From: Xiphias gladius
Taxonomy: Eukaryota > Chordata > Actinopteri > Istiophoriformes > Xiphiidae
Length of the DNA: 64,000 nt
Assembly (NCBI RefSeq): GCF_016859285.1
Contig: NC_053402.1
Location: 22,887,056 to 22,951,055, forward strand
Direction: 5' to 3'
Shown in pieces: positions 43,749 to 56,443 of the stretch. The translations under genes were made by a program, and so were the position numbers. Below the pieces are notes generated by a model that ran no database searches, was not told where the DNA came from, and saw only the letters and a list, made by a program, of their open reading frames with translations. Each line of letters opens with the position of its first letter. The stretch's first letter is position 1.

Positions 43749-44676
43749 GTGCATGAAGCAATACCACACATTCTGTAGATTCATACGATCCTGCCTTAAT
43801 TAATTTTTTTTGTCAAAATAGAGCCGAAGTGAAACTGGAGCTTCCGGGTTTTGTTCCAAAAGTAAGAAAACCTCAGTGAAAACCCCTCTGACATTTGACA
43901 CTGAGAACTTAAGATCCAGCCTGGGAGCAGGGCCGTTCTCAGCAGTACGCGGTGTGGCTCGTTTCATATGTTGAAAAATGACGTAACATCATTCATTCAA
44001 TATGTATTTTTTTTTTTTTTTTAGCGGCCTTTAACGAACATCATTTCCCGTGACGTCATGCTCGACAGAAGAGGCGAGTCCCCGAGTGAGTCGAGAAACA
44101 TGTCGGTGATAACAACGGAACAGAGAGCACTGAACGAAAGAAGGTTTTTAGACAGCAGATATTTTATCTAAAAGCTGGAAAAATACCTTTTAGAACAGAG
44201 CGTTGGTGGCAAATTAGAATGACACAAGCACCCGTGCTGCTGCGCATGTAGTGGTTTTTTTTTGTTTTTGGTTTTTTTCTGCGCTTACAGCTTTGTTAGA
44301 ATCGGAGAGGGTTTCTATAGCAACTGCTGTAGTGGAGCAGATTTGTCTCAGAATAAGGAAAATAAGCCACAGGAACATTAGGTTGAGTTACCGAACCCGG
44401 TGGAACAGAGACTAGGGTTACGAATGTGACGTAATGACTTTAGACGTCTGACTCAGTGGTTCCCAAGTTTTTCCTTTTTGTAAGACGTAACCCCACAGCT
44501 CCATCAGGTGAGCATCTCGCTCTCAATCGTCACCAGTCGAGTTCAAATAGGATTTTATTTAAAGCTATTAATTATTTTTTAAGAAGTAAATATTGTTACT
44601 ATATACTGTATAGGTTTTTGTTTTTTGTTTTTTTAAATACAAGACATAGTGATGTCTTTTAGCCATGCTAACCGTG
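43749..44676. other. Intergenic region downstream of elac2
   Basis: No gene recognised. A perfect CRE (TGACGTCA) lies at 44051-44058 in a short CpG-rich stretch, followed by an ATG at 44101, but only a 23-residue open frame follows. Confidence 0.5.
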
Positions 44677-45130
44677 TGGCTCTAGGGACGACGACGTCGG
44701 ACCGTCCGCCACTGTGGTCCAGACTCAGGTGTCTCAGCCCTGAAATCTGGTACAGACATTCATGGTCCCCAGAGGAATAGCTGTAATGACTTGGGTGATC
44801 CATTATCAGGTCAAATTTTTAAATTTGTTTATAGGACATCTAGCTGAGCAAGTATGCCTCCACCGTCCCTGGTTAGACTTTTAAATTAGGCTTGAAAGAG
44901 CTAAACTAATAATTGGATAAAATAGATTCAGGATTAAAAACAATACTTCGGTTTATGACGAAGTACCTGCAAGACTAATGGCATTCCCGTCAGCCTCAGC
45001 TCTACTTAGCAGATGTTAGCACGCTAACATGCCGATCCGAGATGGTGAACATGGTCAACATATCTCCTAAAGGTCAGCGTCATTAGCGTTGTCGTGGTCA
45101 TCGTGGGGAGTGATAAAGTGCAGCCTCGCA
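44677..45130. repeat. Dispersed percomorph-type repeat, copy 1
   Basis: Carries TGGTACAGACATTCATGGTC, GGTTTATGACGAAGTACCTG, TCAGCCTCAGCTCTACTTAG and GATGGTGAACATGG, an order typical of a very abundant interspersed sequence in spiny-rayed fish. A second copy lies at 60985-61500. Confidence 0.65.
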
Positions 45131-45411
45131 TTTGCATGGCCGTTTCCGTTGGCGCTACCGCCACTCGGCGCGACAGAACCTCCACATTCCCGTCGTTGCT
45201 TTCAACAAGCCACTTCGGCCTGTCTGCTAACCTGCCGACTACTTTCCATGCACACCCGGACGCTGGCAGGTGTGTTCGGGCGCTCACAGCTCACTCAGGT
45301 GGGTGGGAGTTGTGTCCCGTGCGGTCGGCCTATCGTGGCTGGTACTTTGTTGGTGATTATGACGATTAATATGCTGACGATCAGCCTCAGACCTGTTTGT
45401 AATCCTGTTTG

Positions 45412-45777
45412 GGTAACACTTTACTTAAAGCCGCCCTACTTAGCGTTGATAAGCAGCATTTAATGCACGCTTTTTACACACTACAGTGTAGTTGTAGGCA
45501 GATATAAGTCCGTAAGTACAACTCCTCCCGTGGGTACCTGTAAGTGGGGTCTGCTGTATAAACAGCTAAGTGATAAATATGGTAAAACATAGTTGTAACA
45601 ATATAAAATGTGTCTTCATAGGAGAAGTTTCACTGTTGACAGAGACTGTAAATCAATAAACTCTTAAAATGTCCTTTATATCTGTATACAACTACATTAG
45701 TTGTTATGAACCATTTATTATCTGTTGATATGGTGCTTGTAAATGCTAAACAAGGGGAACTTTAAGTGAAGTGTTTA
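45412..45777. mobile_element. MITE with TAACACTTTACTTAAAG terminal inverted repeats
   Basis: Left end GGTAACACTTTACTTAAAG; right end CTTTAAGTGAAGTGTTTA. About 366 bp, AT-rich, non-coding. The inverted ends differ at only one or two positions. Confidence 0.7.
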
Positions 45778-47793
45778 TAGCTGAGCTACTTCAAAATAAT
45801 TCCACGTACCCCCTGGCACCTCTGGTTGCTGATCACTTATCATACTTCAAATTTATAAAAAGGAAGGAAATGGGTTTATTCCTGAGCAAAAACTCAAAAA
45901 AAAAAAATCCAGAAAGTCTCAAAACTCGATTTCTTGAGTTTGAGACTCTTTGTGCATTTTAGCCGCAAGATTCTTACTGGGCTTTTCTGCAGTGGAGGCT
46001 CAGGACCACAGTGGTGGTGAAGATTTCCACTTCAGTCCACGTGGGGGCTTCGGTGAGCCGTCAGTTCTCCTACCAACCGGTCACTGAGGCCTGAAGGAAA
46101 AATCAGCAAACGTGGTAATAAGCTCATGAGGAGTGACTTATTATCTTTTGCCACTGGAGGGAGCGGTGGCTGCAGGAATCTCCTCCGCTCACAGCAACAG
46201 CGAGGGAAAGACTTGAGGGTTTCAGCCATTAGAGGGGTCAGGTGTGTCGCTGAAACCGTCAGACGCATGCATGACACATGCCATCTACATACAGTCTGCG
46301 GGCGTGAACGCGCTCGGATTCCAGGGGCTTGACCTTTCAGTCACAGAGAAGAAGTGGCCCCTCAGAGGAAACATGTAGCGCCGCCTTGTTTTCCAGCACT
46401 TTGCCTGCATTACAATTTTTAACCCTCAGTGTAGGTTAAAATGGTCAAATTTACTGCCAGCTATGGTTCTACCTTTAAACTCAAGGCCAAAGTTAAAATT
46501 GACTTCTACACTGAGAGGACCCCCCCCCCCATCTCTCTCCAGATAAGACAGGTGCCAGAACCCTTGAAGTGAATGTGAGGTTTCAGAGATTAATGGCTTG
46601 AGTGGCGGGTTGAGCGGCGGACCGGTGATTAGCCTATTTTCTGGAATGTGAAGCCGTGAGATGAAGATGCATTGCCCCCGAGCCTGGAGTCCATTCACGG
46701 GCCTTCGCCGCCGAGGTCGTTTCTCTCAGGGAGGGAATGAGTGATAAGCAGGAAGGGGTGCCGAAATGGCTTCTGACATAAGCAGAGTCAGAACGGTGGA
46801 TTGATAGAGCTAATCATCACTTGACCAGCAGTGGACCACTGAAAATGAGCAATGAAGGCACAATTCAAATGAATTTATCATGCTGCATTGAAGAGAACCA
46901 CCTGAGGAGTCACCGGGCTGCTTTTGCTTTTTTTAAAGCATATTTTTGAGGTCAAGCACGCTAAGACTTAAAGGATAATTGAGGTTTATTACGATTTATT
47001 TTATAGGTTTGGCCATCATTTCTGTTGTTTATAGAAAGGCCCGTAGGTTACGCTAGTACTGTACTGTACCAATGTAAGGGCTAAGTTCTGGAAACGTGGT
47101 GACATCGCCAAAAACGAAGTCCGACATGACGAGTAACAGGAGCAGTCAGACAATCAGACAAGAAAACCGCTGATCCAGATTATCTAAACCCCTTTCTTTG
47201 GAGGTAAAATGGAAATTGTCGAGTCAAAGTAGAACCGGAAAGTCGGTCTTGAACCCGTCACCATTTACAGCTCGGGTCATTAATTTACTGTCCGCCTTAG
47301 TTTTCTCTTCTAACCTGGGGGTTTGTCAAAAGCCTCTCTGGTCGTCTCTGGACTACTTCGTAGCGCTCCCAGATTTTACGTTTTAACTTCATTATCGTCA
47401 GCGACGTAGATCCAGACCATCAAGGCAGTTTGATGACTTGTTAGCATTGATTCTACTGGTGACCAATGAGCCCTTCTGGCACGGAAGGTTCCCTCCGACA
47501 TGGTGGCCGTGTGATTATCAGAGCTCTCAGATTGTGAGAGCGCGCCGGCGGTTCTCGCCGCTCTCTGGCTCATTAGTCCTTCCTTTTGTCAGTGACGCTT
47601 TGCCGCGTTGCTCAGTCATTAAACTGCAGCTCCGGATGGCCCAGTCACTCTGGATAATCAGGCATCAATGTTAATGGTTTTCCTGGGGGTTTTACTATAG
47701 AGTAAAATAAACAAAGGGAAATAACAAAGGACTCTGGTTGCTGTGCTGCTTCTGACAGACTTTAATTCAGTCCGTTGCTGGTTTGAACCCTTT
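45778..47793. other. Intergenic, no feature recognised
   Basis: About 2 kb with no supported gene, RNA or repeat family that I recognise. A short C run lies at 46519-46530. Confidence 0.5.
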
Positions 47794-49300
47794 AAAACAA
47801 AACTAGACCGAATGGTTCAGCAGCCATGGTTTTTGTGGGCTTTTAACCAAAAACTAACATGTTGTGTACACATGACAGCAAAGTGACGGTGAGACTCTCC
47901 TCTGCAAAAAGCTTCTGATCGAGTCAGTGACAATGAGGCTTGAGTTTACTCCAGAGATGTTACTCTTGATTTTGTTTTTGTTTTTTTTTTGTGGGCTTTA
48001 ACCAAAAACTAACATGTTGTGTACACATGACAGCAAAGTGACGGTGAGACTCTCCTCTGCAAAAGCTTCTGATCGAAGTCAGTGACAATGAGGCTTGAGT
48101 TTACTCCAGAGATGTTATTTGATTTTGTTTTTGTTTTTTTTAAAACAAAACTAGACCGAATGGTTCAGCAGCCATGGTTTTTGTGGGCTTTTAACCAAAA
48201 ACTAACATGTTGTGTACACATGACAGCAAAGTGACGGTGAGACTCTCCTCTGCAAAAAGCTTCTGATCGAGTCAGTGACAATGAGGCTTGAGTTTACTCC
48301 AGAGATGTTACTCTAGATTTTGTTTTTGTTTTTTTTAAAACAAAACTAGACCGAATGGTTCAGCAGCCATGGTTTTTGTGGGCTTTTAACCAAAAACTAA
48401 CATGTTGTGTACACATGACAGCAAAGTGACGGTGAGACTCTCCTCTGCAAAAAGCTTCTGATCGAGTCAGTGACAATGAGGCTTGAGTTTACTCCAGAGA
48501 TGTTACTCTAGATTTTGTTTTTGTTTTTTTTAAAAACAAAACTAGACCGAATGGTTCAGCAGCCATGGTTTTTGTGGGCTTTTAACCAAAAACTAACATG
48601 TTGTGTACACATGACAGCAAAGTGACGGTGAGACTCTCCTCTGCAAAAAGCTTCTGATCGAGTCAGTGACAATGAGGCTTGAGTTTACTCCAGAGATGTT
48701 ACTCTAGATTTTGTTTTTGTTTTTTAAAACAAAACTAGACCGAATGGTTCAGCAGCCATGGTTTTTGTGGGCTTTTAACCAAAAACTAACATGTTGTGTA
48801 CACATGACAGCAAAGTGACGGTGAGACTCTCCTCTGCAAAAAGCTTCTGATCGAGTCAGTGACAATGAGGCTTGAGTTTACTCCAGAGATGTTACTCTAG
48901 ATTTTGTTTTTGTTTTTTAAAACAAAACTAGACCGAATGGTTCAGCAGCCATGGTTTTTGTGGGCTTTTAACCAAAAACTAACATGTTGTGTACACATGA
49001 CAGCAAGTGACGGTGAGACTCTCCTCTGCAAAAAGCTTCTGATCGAGTCAGTGACAATGAGGCTTGAGTTTACTCCAGAGATGTTACTCTAGATTTTGTT
49101 TTTGTTTTTTAAAACAAAACTAGACCGAATGGTTCAGCAGCCATGGTTTTTGTGGGCTTTTAACCAAAAACTAACATGTTGTGTACACATGACAGCAAAG
49201 TGACGGTGAGACTCTCCTCTGCAAAAAGCTTCTGATCGAGTCAGTGACAATGAGGCTTGAGTTTACTCCAGAGATGTTACTCTTGATTTTGTTTTTAAAA
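47794..49300. repeat. Satellite array, about eight ~193-bp monomers
   Basis: Head-to-tail monomers start near 47794, 47985 (5'-truncated), 48141, 48336, 48531, 48725, 48918 and 49110. Each contains ACTAGACCGAATGGTTCAGC, GTTGTGTACACATGACAGC, GTGACGGTGAGACTCTCCTC and CTTCTGATCGAGTCAGTGAC. Differences are single bases and small poly-T/poly-A length changes. At each junction TTTTGTTTTTGTTTTTT meets AAAACAAAAC, a near-palindrome. A ~50-codon open frame recurs in each unit, but the changing period shifts it, so it is not coding. First and last monomers read CTTGATT where inner ones read CTAGATT. Confidence 0.97.
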
Positions 49301-52300
49301 AACAAAAAAAAAAAAAGAGATAGAAAAGGAGGAGGCATTGAAAATCTTTGTTTTTTACATGGTGAGCTGGATAAACCGACATTGATTTTTCTTTTTTTCC
49401 CTCGCGCGTTTGTTATTTTGACATTCAGATAAAGACTCACAGAGGATTAAGGAGTCCGTAGTGAAACTGCAAAAGATGCCTTACATGCATTATTCTTAAC
49501 CTCTGAAATAAAGTTCCCACGAGAGTTTGTGTGCAGTGTGTGGATCGGGCAGGTCCTCCTCAAAACACCCCTCGAGCTGAGGGTTGTAAGGCAGCCTTTT
49601 TTTTGGGGTTTAGCTTCTCAATGTTTGAAGTTTTGTTCATGGAGGAAAACAGCGCGGCTGCTGCTCCAGAGTCACTCAGTTTAGTGTTTGGAGGTGACAT
49701 GAAGGTGAAGTGCCGCTTTGTGTTTCAAGTGTCAGGAGGTAACTGCTCACTCTTGCTCCATATGATACAAAAACAACATGCGGACTTTTAATTTGAATGG
49801 TGCACTTTCAGTTCTTTAACTTCATAATGAAACCACCAAAGACCGCTCGTGCCCCGCAGATGAAGGAGAAGAGGCCACTCCTGTCAGGACGGGAATAATT
49901 TAAGAGGATACACAGTAAGTGATCATTATATTATTGGCACTGAGCTGTTGAAACCCCATTTTCAACAGATTTTACACTCCTCATTAACTCAGACTTTTTT
50001 TTTTAGTGTTTTTCAATATTATCCACTGCGTGCCGGCCTTCCTGCAGATTTAAAATGGCAATGCTCAAGTGTAGTACAGGTACCTCTGAATTGTGGTCGG
50101 TGTCATCCATAATGGACTGTGGTTGGTCTGTAGCAGCAAGACTCGCCTCACTGCAGTAACCTCAGTGTGTGTCTTAACCCTCTTTTTGTCCCTGCGAGCG
50201 CGATTAAAAAGAGACGAGTCCACGTGGACACGAGAGACCAATGAGTTTAAAAAGAGTTGGGCAATTTGGCAAAGTAATTGGAGAAGAGAGAAGGACTGCA
50301 GGAGCATCAGGAATCGGTGTGTGTGTGTGAAGGTCGCAGCATCATGTGTGACAACTTCTTCACACCCCGTTGGCTTTGAGTTGAAGTGTACGGAGAGCTG
50401 ACTGTGGTGGTAAAACAGTAGCAGCCTTCTGAAGTTAAGCTGTCGTTACCGTCTCCACAGTCTTGGAGCTGAATGTAATAGGTACAACACACAAAGGTGC
50501 GTTTTGTTGCAAAATCTTCCACGAGACTGGGCTTTGACAGCCTGGATGTAGACGCCGCTGCACGCGGTTGCCGGGCACCCGACTGCCTGCTGGCTCGGAC
50601 CAATTAGCTGGAGCGTTGTGGACGTACGTCTGTGCACCGAGATCAGACAGGTGTAGAATCATAGCAAATTGCTCCTCAAAACATTCAGTCAACCGGCACC
50701 GGATCCAGGTGTTCTGAACGGAGAAGATGTCAGTCTGTCCAGTCCCGAGGGAGGAGCCGCGACGGGGAACGCGCGGAATACACCAGCAGAAAGAAAGCAC
50801 GCCGTGTGAGAAAATGGCCTTTTCCTGCAGCGGACATTTTGACTCGGCATAGCAGGAGAAGCACAGGTGTAACTGGTCGATAGAACGATGGCTGTGTTCG
50901 CCCCAGATTTCCCGTTTACAAGGTGCTAATGTGCGTGTCGGCTCTCTGGGACGACCGAAGCTGCAGTCGGACCAAAATCCACCTGGGGAAAATGTACGTA
51001 TTTTTGCGGGGAGTGGGTAAAAGCAAGAGAGGGCAGGTAGGGGGGTAAACACCGACACTCCACACAGTAGTTATAGTAGCTGCTACTGTAAATCGTACAG
51101 CGTTTCCTCAAACACCTTACAGTCTAAACCTTTGTCCCTGTCCCTAGGCTCACTACAGCCAAGCAGCATCCTCCCTTCTCTGCTGCCTCTGGTATTTCCC
51201 CGTGCAGTTAGAAAAGAAGAATACAAACAAAGACCGGGTCCCGCCCCCCCTCTCTCTCAACCTGTTTGGACGCTGGAGAAACCTGCGATTTCAGGCGTCA
51301 AAGCTCGGTCTCGCTGAGCACTGCGCTGAAGGAGGCGGCGCGGGGAGCGGACCCACAAGGCCTCGGTCCCATTTGCAGACAGTTGGTCGGACGCAGAGCC
51401 CCGCCACCGACGCTGCCCTCTCCTCATCGCATCAGTGCAAAGAGGTTAAAATTACAACACGGGGGAGCACATTATAACACAAAGGAGTGGAGAGATCAGT
51501 CTCCAGACTCAAATGAGACACAGCAACGTTTGTATGTGAAAAAGGAAAAAAAAAGTTTCGCATACGTAGCTGGGAAAGCCACTGGGGAGCCTTCGTCTCA
51601 GGCTTAAGATTAAACCCCCGAGAGGGCGGAAAGTCAGGGTTGACAACTGCAGTCCAAAGCTGCTCTAAATCATTCCCCGGGAAACTCGGGGGTTTTAAAG
51701 TGAGAAAATGTGGAACTAGCATCAAACCACTCGGTGGACAACAAACTTTTTGGCAGACTGCACGCGCAGAGACAGACTTGTCAGCGTGTTCTTAATAGTG
51801 TCGGCTCTTTCGCTGTGCATTATTAGCTCGACAGATAGCTGAACCGGTCCTCCGCAGCGCCCGTCAGGAAACACCTGAGTTCTGCGTTCCCGTACGGGAG
51901 GAAGTTTCCGTTCCTGCGCCGCTGTATTCGGTATAAATGAGACATGTAAAATCCAGTGCTGTGCTGTAGTTGAGGCTTATGTGGTGAGGTGAATAAAAAA
52001 AAAACCAGGGAAAACTGAGACATGACTCAGCAGCAAGAAACGCTGTCAGGGAGGGAAACTGCAGTGTGAGTCACCGGATGCTGTATTCATTTACTGCTAC
52101 ACATGACATAAGAGCGAGTGAGCACGTGGTGACGCTTGTCCGTGAGGAGCGTTAGACTCCCCTATAGGCGAATGAGCAGCTGATGAAATGGGTTCTTGTG
52201 CGTCGTGTTGCTCCTCAGGCTCCGTGGACCTCAGGTCTAGTTCCTCACCCTCCCTTGCGCTTGTGAATCGGGGGACTCGCAGTGCGCGTTGTTGGCGGTG

Positions 52301-55300
52301 TTCGTGCACAGCCCACAGCACGTGTACATTTACAGTTCATATGCATTTAAGCTTCTTAGCTGACGATAGAAAGCTGACTCGTCATCTGGTTTTACGTGAC
52401 CCCCTTCTCCACTATACCGACTCGGGGTCGTAACGAGGAGGTTTGCCGCCAGAGACGTGAAGGCGTCTGCAGCCACAGGTGCTGCAGTGAGTCCGGTCAA
52501 CACCGCAGAGGCCCTTGTTTCAGCCTGTTTTTAGGCTCCAAAGTAAAAGGATTTAGTCAAAAATGTTGCTTCGGTTGGATGACAGGGAGGTTTTGGTATT
52601 ATTAAGAGTGCTGAGGAGCTTTTCGAACTTACTGGGGGTATCAAATGGGTCTCACACCATCGAGGAGCCAGTGATTATTAAAGGAAAAGGTTTTAGCCTC
52701 AAAAGCCTTTAGAGCCTGTTGGTAGCTGAAATTTGAAATCATAAAAAAATCTCCCAAATTGAGGGTATAAGATGTTCTAGGCCTGAAAAACAGAATGATT
52801 TATTTTTAAATTAAAGAATGAATTTTTTTTTTTTCTCAAAATGTCAGCTATTTAAGACACACCAGTATTTTAGCAGGACGATGCAGCGTTTTTGTCTACA
52901 TTTAACCTCCTATGATCAGTGGGTCCGTAGAAATGCATGTGACCCTCCAGCGTGTTTGAAAGCATGAAATCCAGAAGTTGAGCTTATTCTGTGGAGGAGG
53001 TTACCAGATTCTTCAGAGTATTTCTTTTTCAATTTTTTTCTTTTTTTTAAAATTAATTACATTCATACTTTTATCCTTTTATCCTTAATAGGACTGCCAG
53101 TCAAATTTGGCCTCGGGCCCCCCCCCCGCGTGCAACATAATAGCGTATTAAAAGAAAACACTCCTCGCCCGAACGAGCTCAGGTGAACTTCACGAAAGAC
53201 GATTACATGTTTTGGATCAGAATAATCCGTCTTTAAATCACGTTAAATGCGACGTCATACTAATCTTAAGACTAGACCCCGGCTGAGAAGCCCTGTGTTG
53301 CTGGTACCGTCAGTGCTATCAGGCGCATGTAACCATCTCCCCTACAGCAACATTGTTAAGGAGCTCCAATTAGCCCCCGGCTGGTTTGACACCGCGCGTC
53401 TCTTCGTGTCAAATCTCAGTGTTTCCGAGCTCTCCGGCTTTGAGGCCTCCGCGTCCACCTCCGCAGGCCCGGCGTGGAGTCCTGCCGCAGTCGTGCTTTC
53501 AGGCACAGGCTTCCCTCGCCCTTGATGCCGCCTCACACCCGTAATAAGGGGAAGGAAAGCCCGGGCTTCATCACGCTGTGTCCTTGTTGTTCTAAGTTGG
53601 AGCGTTCCCACCTTTCAGAAATGAGAGGGCTGTGATCTTGGATTCCTCTGTTTGGATGAATCACGGTGAAACGATGTCCCCCTCAGTAACAAGCTCTCCA
53701 GAGTGAGGAGTGGGAGAATTTCCTTTTTCTTCCACAAATGCTAATCAGCGTTGAAGTGAGCAAGCCCGTAAAGCCGGGGGAAGTAAGTGACGACGTTTCT
53801 TTACTGCTGAGCAGGGAAGAAAAGGATAATCACACTCCGCAGCGGCTTCCGAGTGGAGATGCTGTGAGGAGATAAACACGGCAGACAAAGGCAGATTTGT
53901 TTTATCTTCTTAAACAGCGACAAACGTGAAAAGGTTGATTTAAGAAGTCCTGAGATAATCAAGACCTCGGCCTGATGTCAGCCCCTTTTCCACTGACAGG
54001 ACATTGAAGAACAGATACCTAGAATCCTGAATGTTCACACTTTATATATATTTAGCTCCGTTAACTGCGGAGCTGCATGTCCGCACGCTGGATCATTCTC
54101 ACCTGCGGCACAAACACAACTGTGCCCAAGTTGTTCGGACGCACCGTTTCAAAATGAAGGCCATGGTTCGGTTGCTGCCGCCTCACAGAAAGAGATCACC
54201 GCAGGGATTTAGGGACGACCAAAGAGTTGGATCTTTCCAACATCGTCGTGAATTTACTTTGCATCAGGTCGCCGTAGAAGTAAACAGGATACGGTACGCG
54301 AGGATTGAGACGGAAGTTGCTTATTTAGCCACACGCGTGACTTTTTTTTTGTCGTTCTGGTAAAACTCTGACTGTAAAATACCGATGGAGTCGTCTGAAA
54401 AGGTTTTCGGCACTTTGAGACTTTTTCAGACTATTGAAACTGGTGACAGAAAGCAATGTTGTTGTTCAGTAGATTAATACACACACAAAACCCAACATAC
54501 TCAACTTTTACTTTTGTCATTCTGAATGCTCTTTACCCAAATTACAAACAGAACAAACGCTCTAATTGACCTCTTGTGGCATCTAACCATTTAAATAACG
54601 GGCTTAATTCGCTCAGGTTTCGAGGTGCCGGCTGTGAGATTTAGAGACCGTTCCTTCGGTGAAAAGTAGCTCTAATAAAAACTGTCCACAGTGAGGTCTG
54701 TGGATTATCCAGAGTAATGGGTGCCTTATCTACAGTAACACACCTTACTGTACTCTCTTCTGTGCTGTGAGCACCGCAAGCAGAACCGGGTTCGCCCTCA
54801 CTGTGCCGGGGGAGGAGGCGTCGCGGCTCCCTTTCGTCAGCACTTCCTTCCTTCCTGCCTTCGTTTTTTTCCTCTGTCACCGACTCTCACTCGTCATCTC
54901 GGACCCCGCCGCGCCCGCCTGCCCCGCAGTGACCCCTGCCCGATTCCCCACGCCCGCCTGCTCGCCTGTTTCCCCGATCGGCTCCGCAGTCGTCAAAAGG
55001 CCCCGGTTTCCCCTCAGTCTTTGCCCGTTTGTCCATCATACGGCGCCCGTGTGTGACTCTTGCCTTCGCACCTGTAGCCACTCCCCCCGGCAACCCCACA
55101 GACTTCATCCCGCACCCACCCCCTTCTGTCCGTTTCCCTGTCTTGAGAGTTCAAGTAAAGGCGAACTCTTTGATTGCGCCATCCGAGTCGTGCCTCCGAG
55201 TCCTGCCTGTGTTCTGAGCCGTGACAGGAGGCAGAAATCTCCGACTGAGAATCTCAAATCCAGAATTATCTGCGAGTCAAGACACCACTAAAGAGACAGT

Positions 55301-55537
55301 GGGGGAAAGAAAAAAAAAAGGGAAATTCACTTTTTCCAGTGTGAAAGAACTATATACTTTTTTTTTTAAAATTAAAAACCTGTTGTGATTAATAATGTAT
55401 TGTGTGGATTTGGGACACGGCTCTCGTCCTGTCAGTGCTGTCGGTCCCCGTTAGGAGACAAGAAGACCATCAATGGGGGGTAGCTGACACCTGTGCTGGC
55501 TCATCCTCAGCTTTATAAGCTAGTCACTGCCTCTCCT

Positions 55538-55538
<1 letters not shown>

Positions 55539-55574
<36 letters not shown>

Positions 55575-55575
55575 G
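55539..55575. repeat. (GT)n microsatellite
   Basis: 37 bp with one C interruption. Confidence 0.93.
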
Positions 55576-56396
55576 AGTTTGGCTTGCTGGCCATTTTGAT
55601 CTGGTTTTGACTTCAATTACACTTTTACAATTTTTTTTTTTTGCTGCATAATTTCCCACACATCCATCCTTTGCAAACTACTGACTCATACTTCACATTG
55701 TCTAATTTTATATTTTATTTTTTAAACGTATTTATTTATTTGTTGTCAAATACTCAGTTAATGGGGCCTCCTCCCCTCCCTCAGCTGGGCTGTGACAATA
55801 CAATATCTTGCATTGTTCTGCAAGAAAATGCTCAGTCACTGAGAAATGATTGCGAGGTGGTTATTTTCTAAAGTCCATCATCTGAATGGAACAAGCTGAA
55901 CTCTGTGCTCTCACCACCCAGCTCAGTATAAACAGAAACACAATGTTGGCAAGAATGAAAAATCCCTGGAAACAGCACACAGATCACTTCTTTTCTTCTT
56001 TTTTTGTGTGTGAAGTGAATACAAACAGCGTAGCTTGCTGATTGTGTCTGCTGAACGAGACGTGGCAGCTCACAGTACAAATGGAAACCAGTCCAAAATG
56101 TTCCTGAACAGACACGCGAAGACACGGGGAGGCCAATTGTTTCTGAGCTGGGCAAGTTTTCATTTATCATGAGGAAGAATCGGAAGTGTGTGTGTGTGTG
56201 TGTGGGGGGGGCTGTTTGTTTCCATTGAGGAGAATGAATGGAGACTTTAGCTGAGGTAAGGGTTCCTGGCTGTGGTGATGAATTGGTGGAGCCTTATTAT
56301 CATCACATAGTGTGGTGATATAATCTCAGCCTTTCCATAAATCTCTGGCTGTGTCCTTGGTTTAAATTTACTATATGCTCCAAAACTTTTATGCTT

Positions 56397-56400
<4 letters not shown>

Positions 56401-56433
<33 letters not shown>
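56401..56433. repeat. (GT)n microsatellite
   Basis: 33 bp of pure GT, directly left of the transposon at 56444. Confidence 0.95.
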
Positions 56434-56435
<2 letters not shown>

Positions 56436-56443
56436 TGCATGCG

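Larger units (their letters stand above)
49301..56443. other. Intergenic, no gene recognised
   Basis: 7.1 kb. Several GC-rich patches (50.5-51.4, 53.3-53.6, 54.7-55.2 kb) give long chance open frames on both strands, none with family similarity or splice-supported continuation that I can see. Near 55140-55230 is a stretch (AAGTAAAGGCGAACTCTTTG, then GAGTCGTGCCTCCGAGTCCT) resembling the 3' end of a known fish retroelement. (GT)n runs at 55539-55575 and 56189-56203. Confidence 0.5.

Noticed and set aside
48904..49092. 62-codon frame inside the satellite
   Set aside because: The period varies between about 192 and 195 bp and the frame breaks between units; no sign of selection.
47794..49300. 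Regular repeats suggesting a CRISPR array
   Set aside because: The units are ~193 bp, head to tail with no unique spacers, in a vertebrate genome: a satellite.
50435..51058. 207-residue minus-strand open frame, the longest in the right part
   Set aside because: Overlapping frames on both strands, no recognisable domain, no splice-supported neighbours and ordinary intergenic composition; likely chance.
54767..55291. 174-residue plus-strand open frame
   Set aside because: Pro/Cys/Ser-rich translation of a C-rich region that includes a piece resembling a fish retroelement 3' end; no domain.
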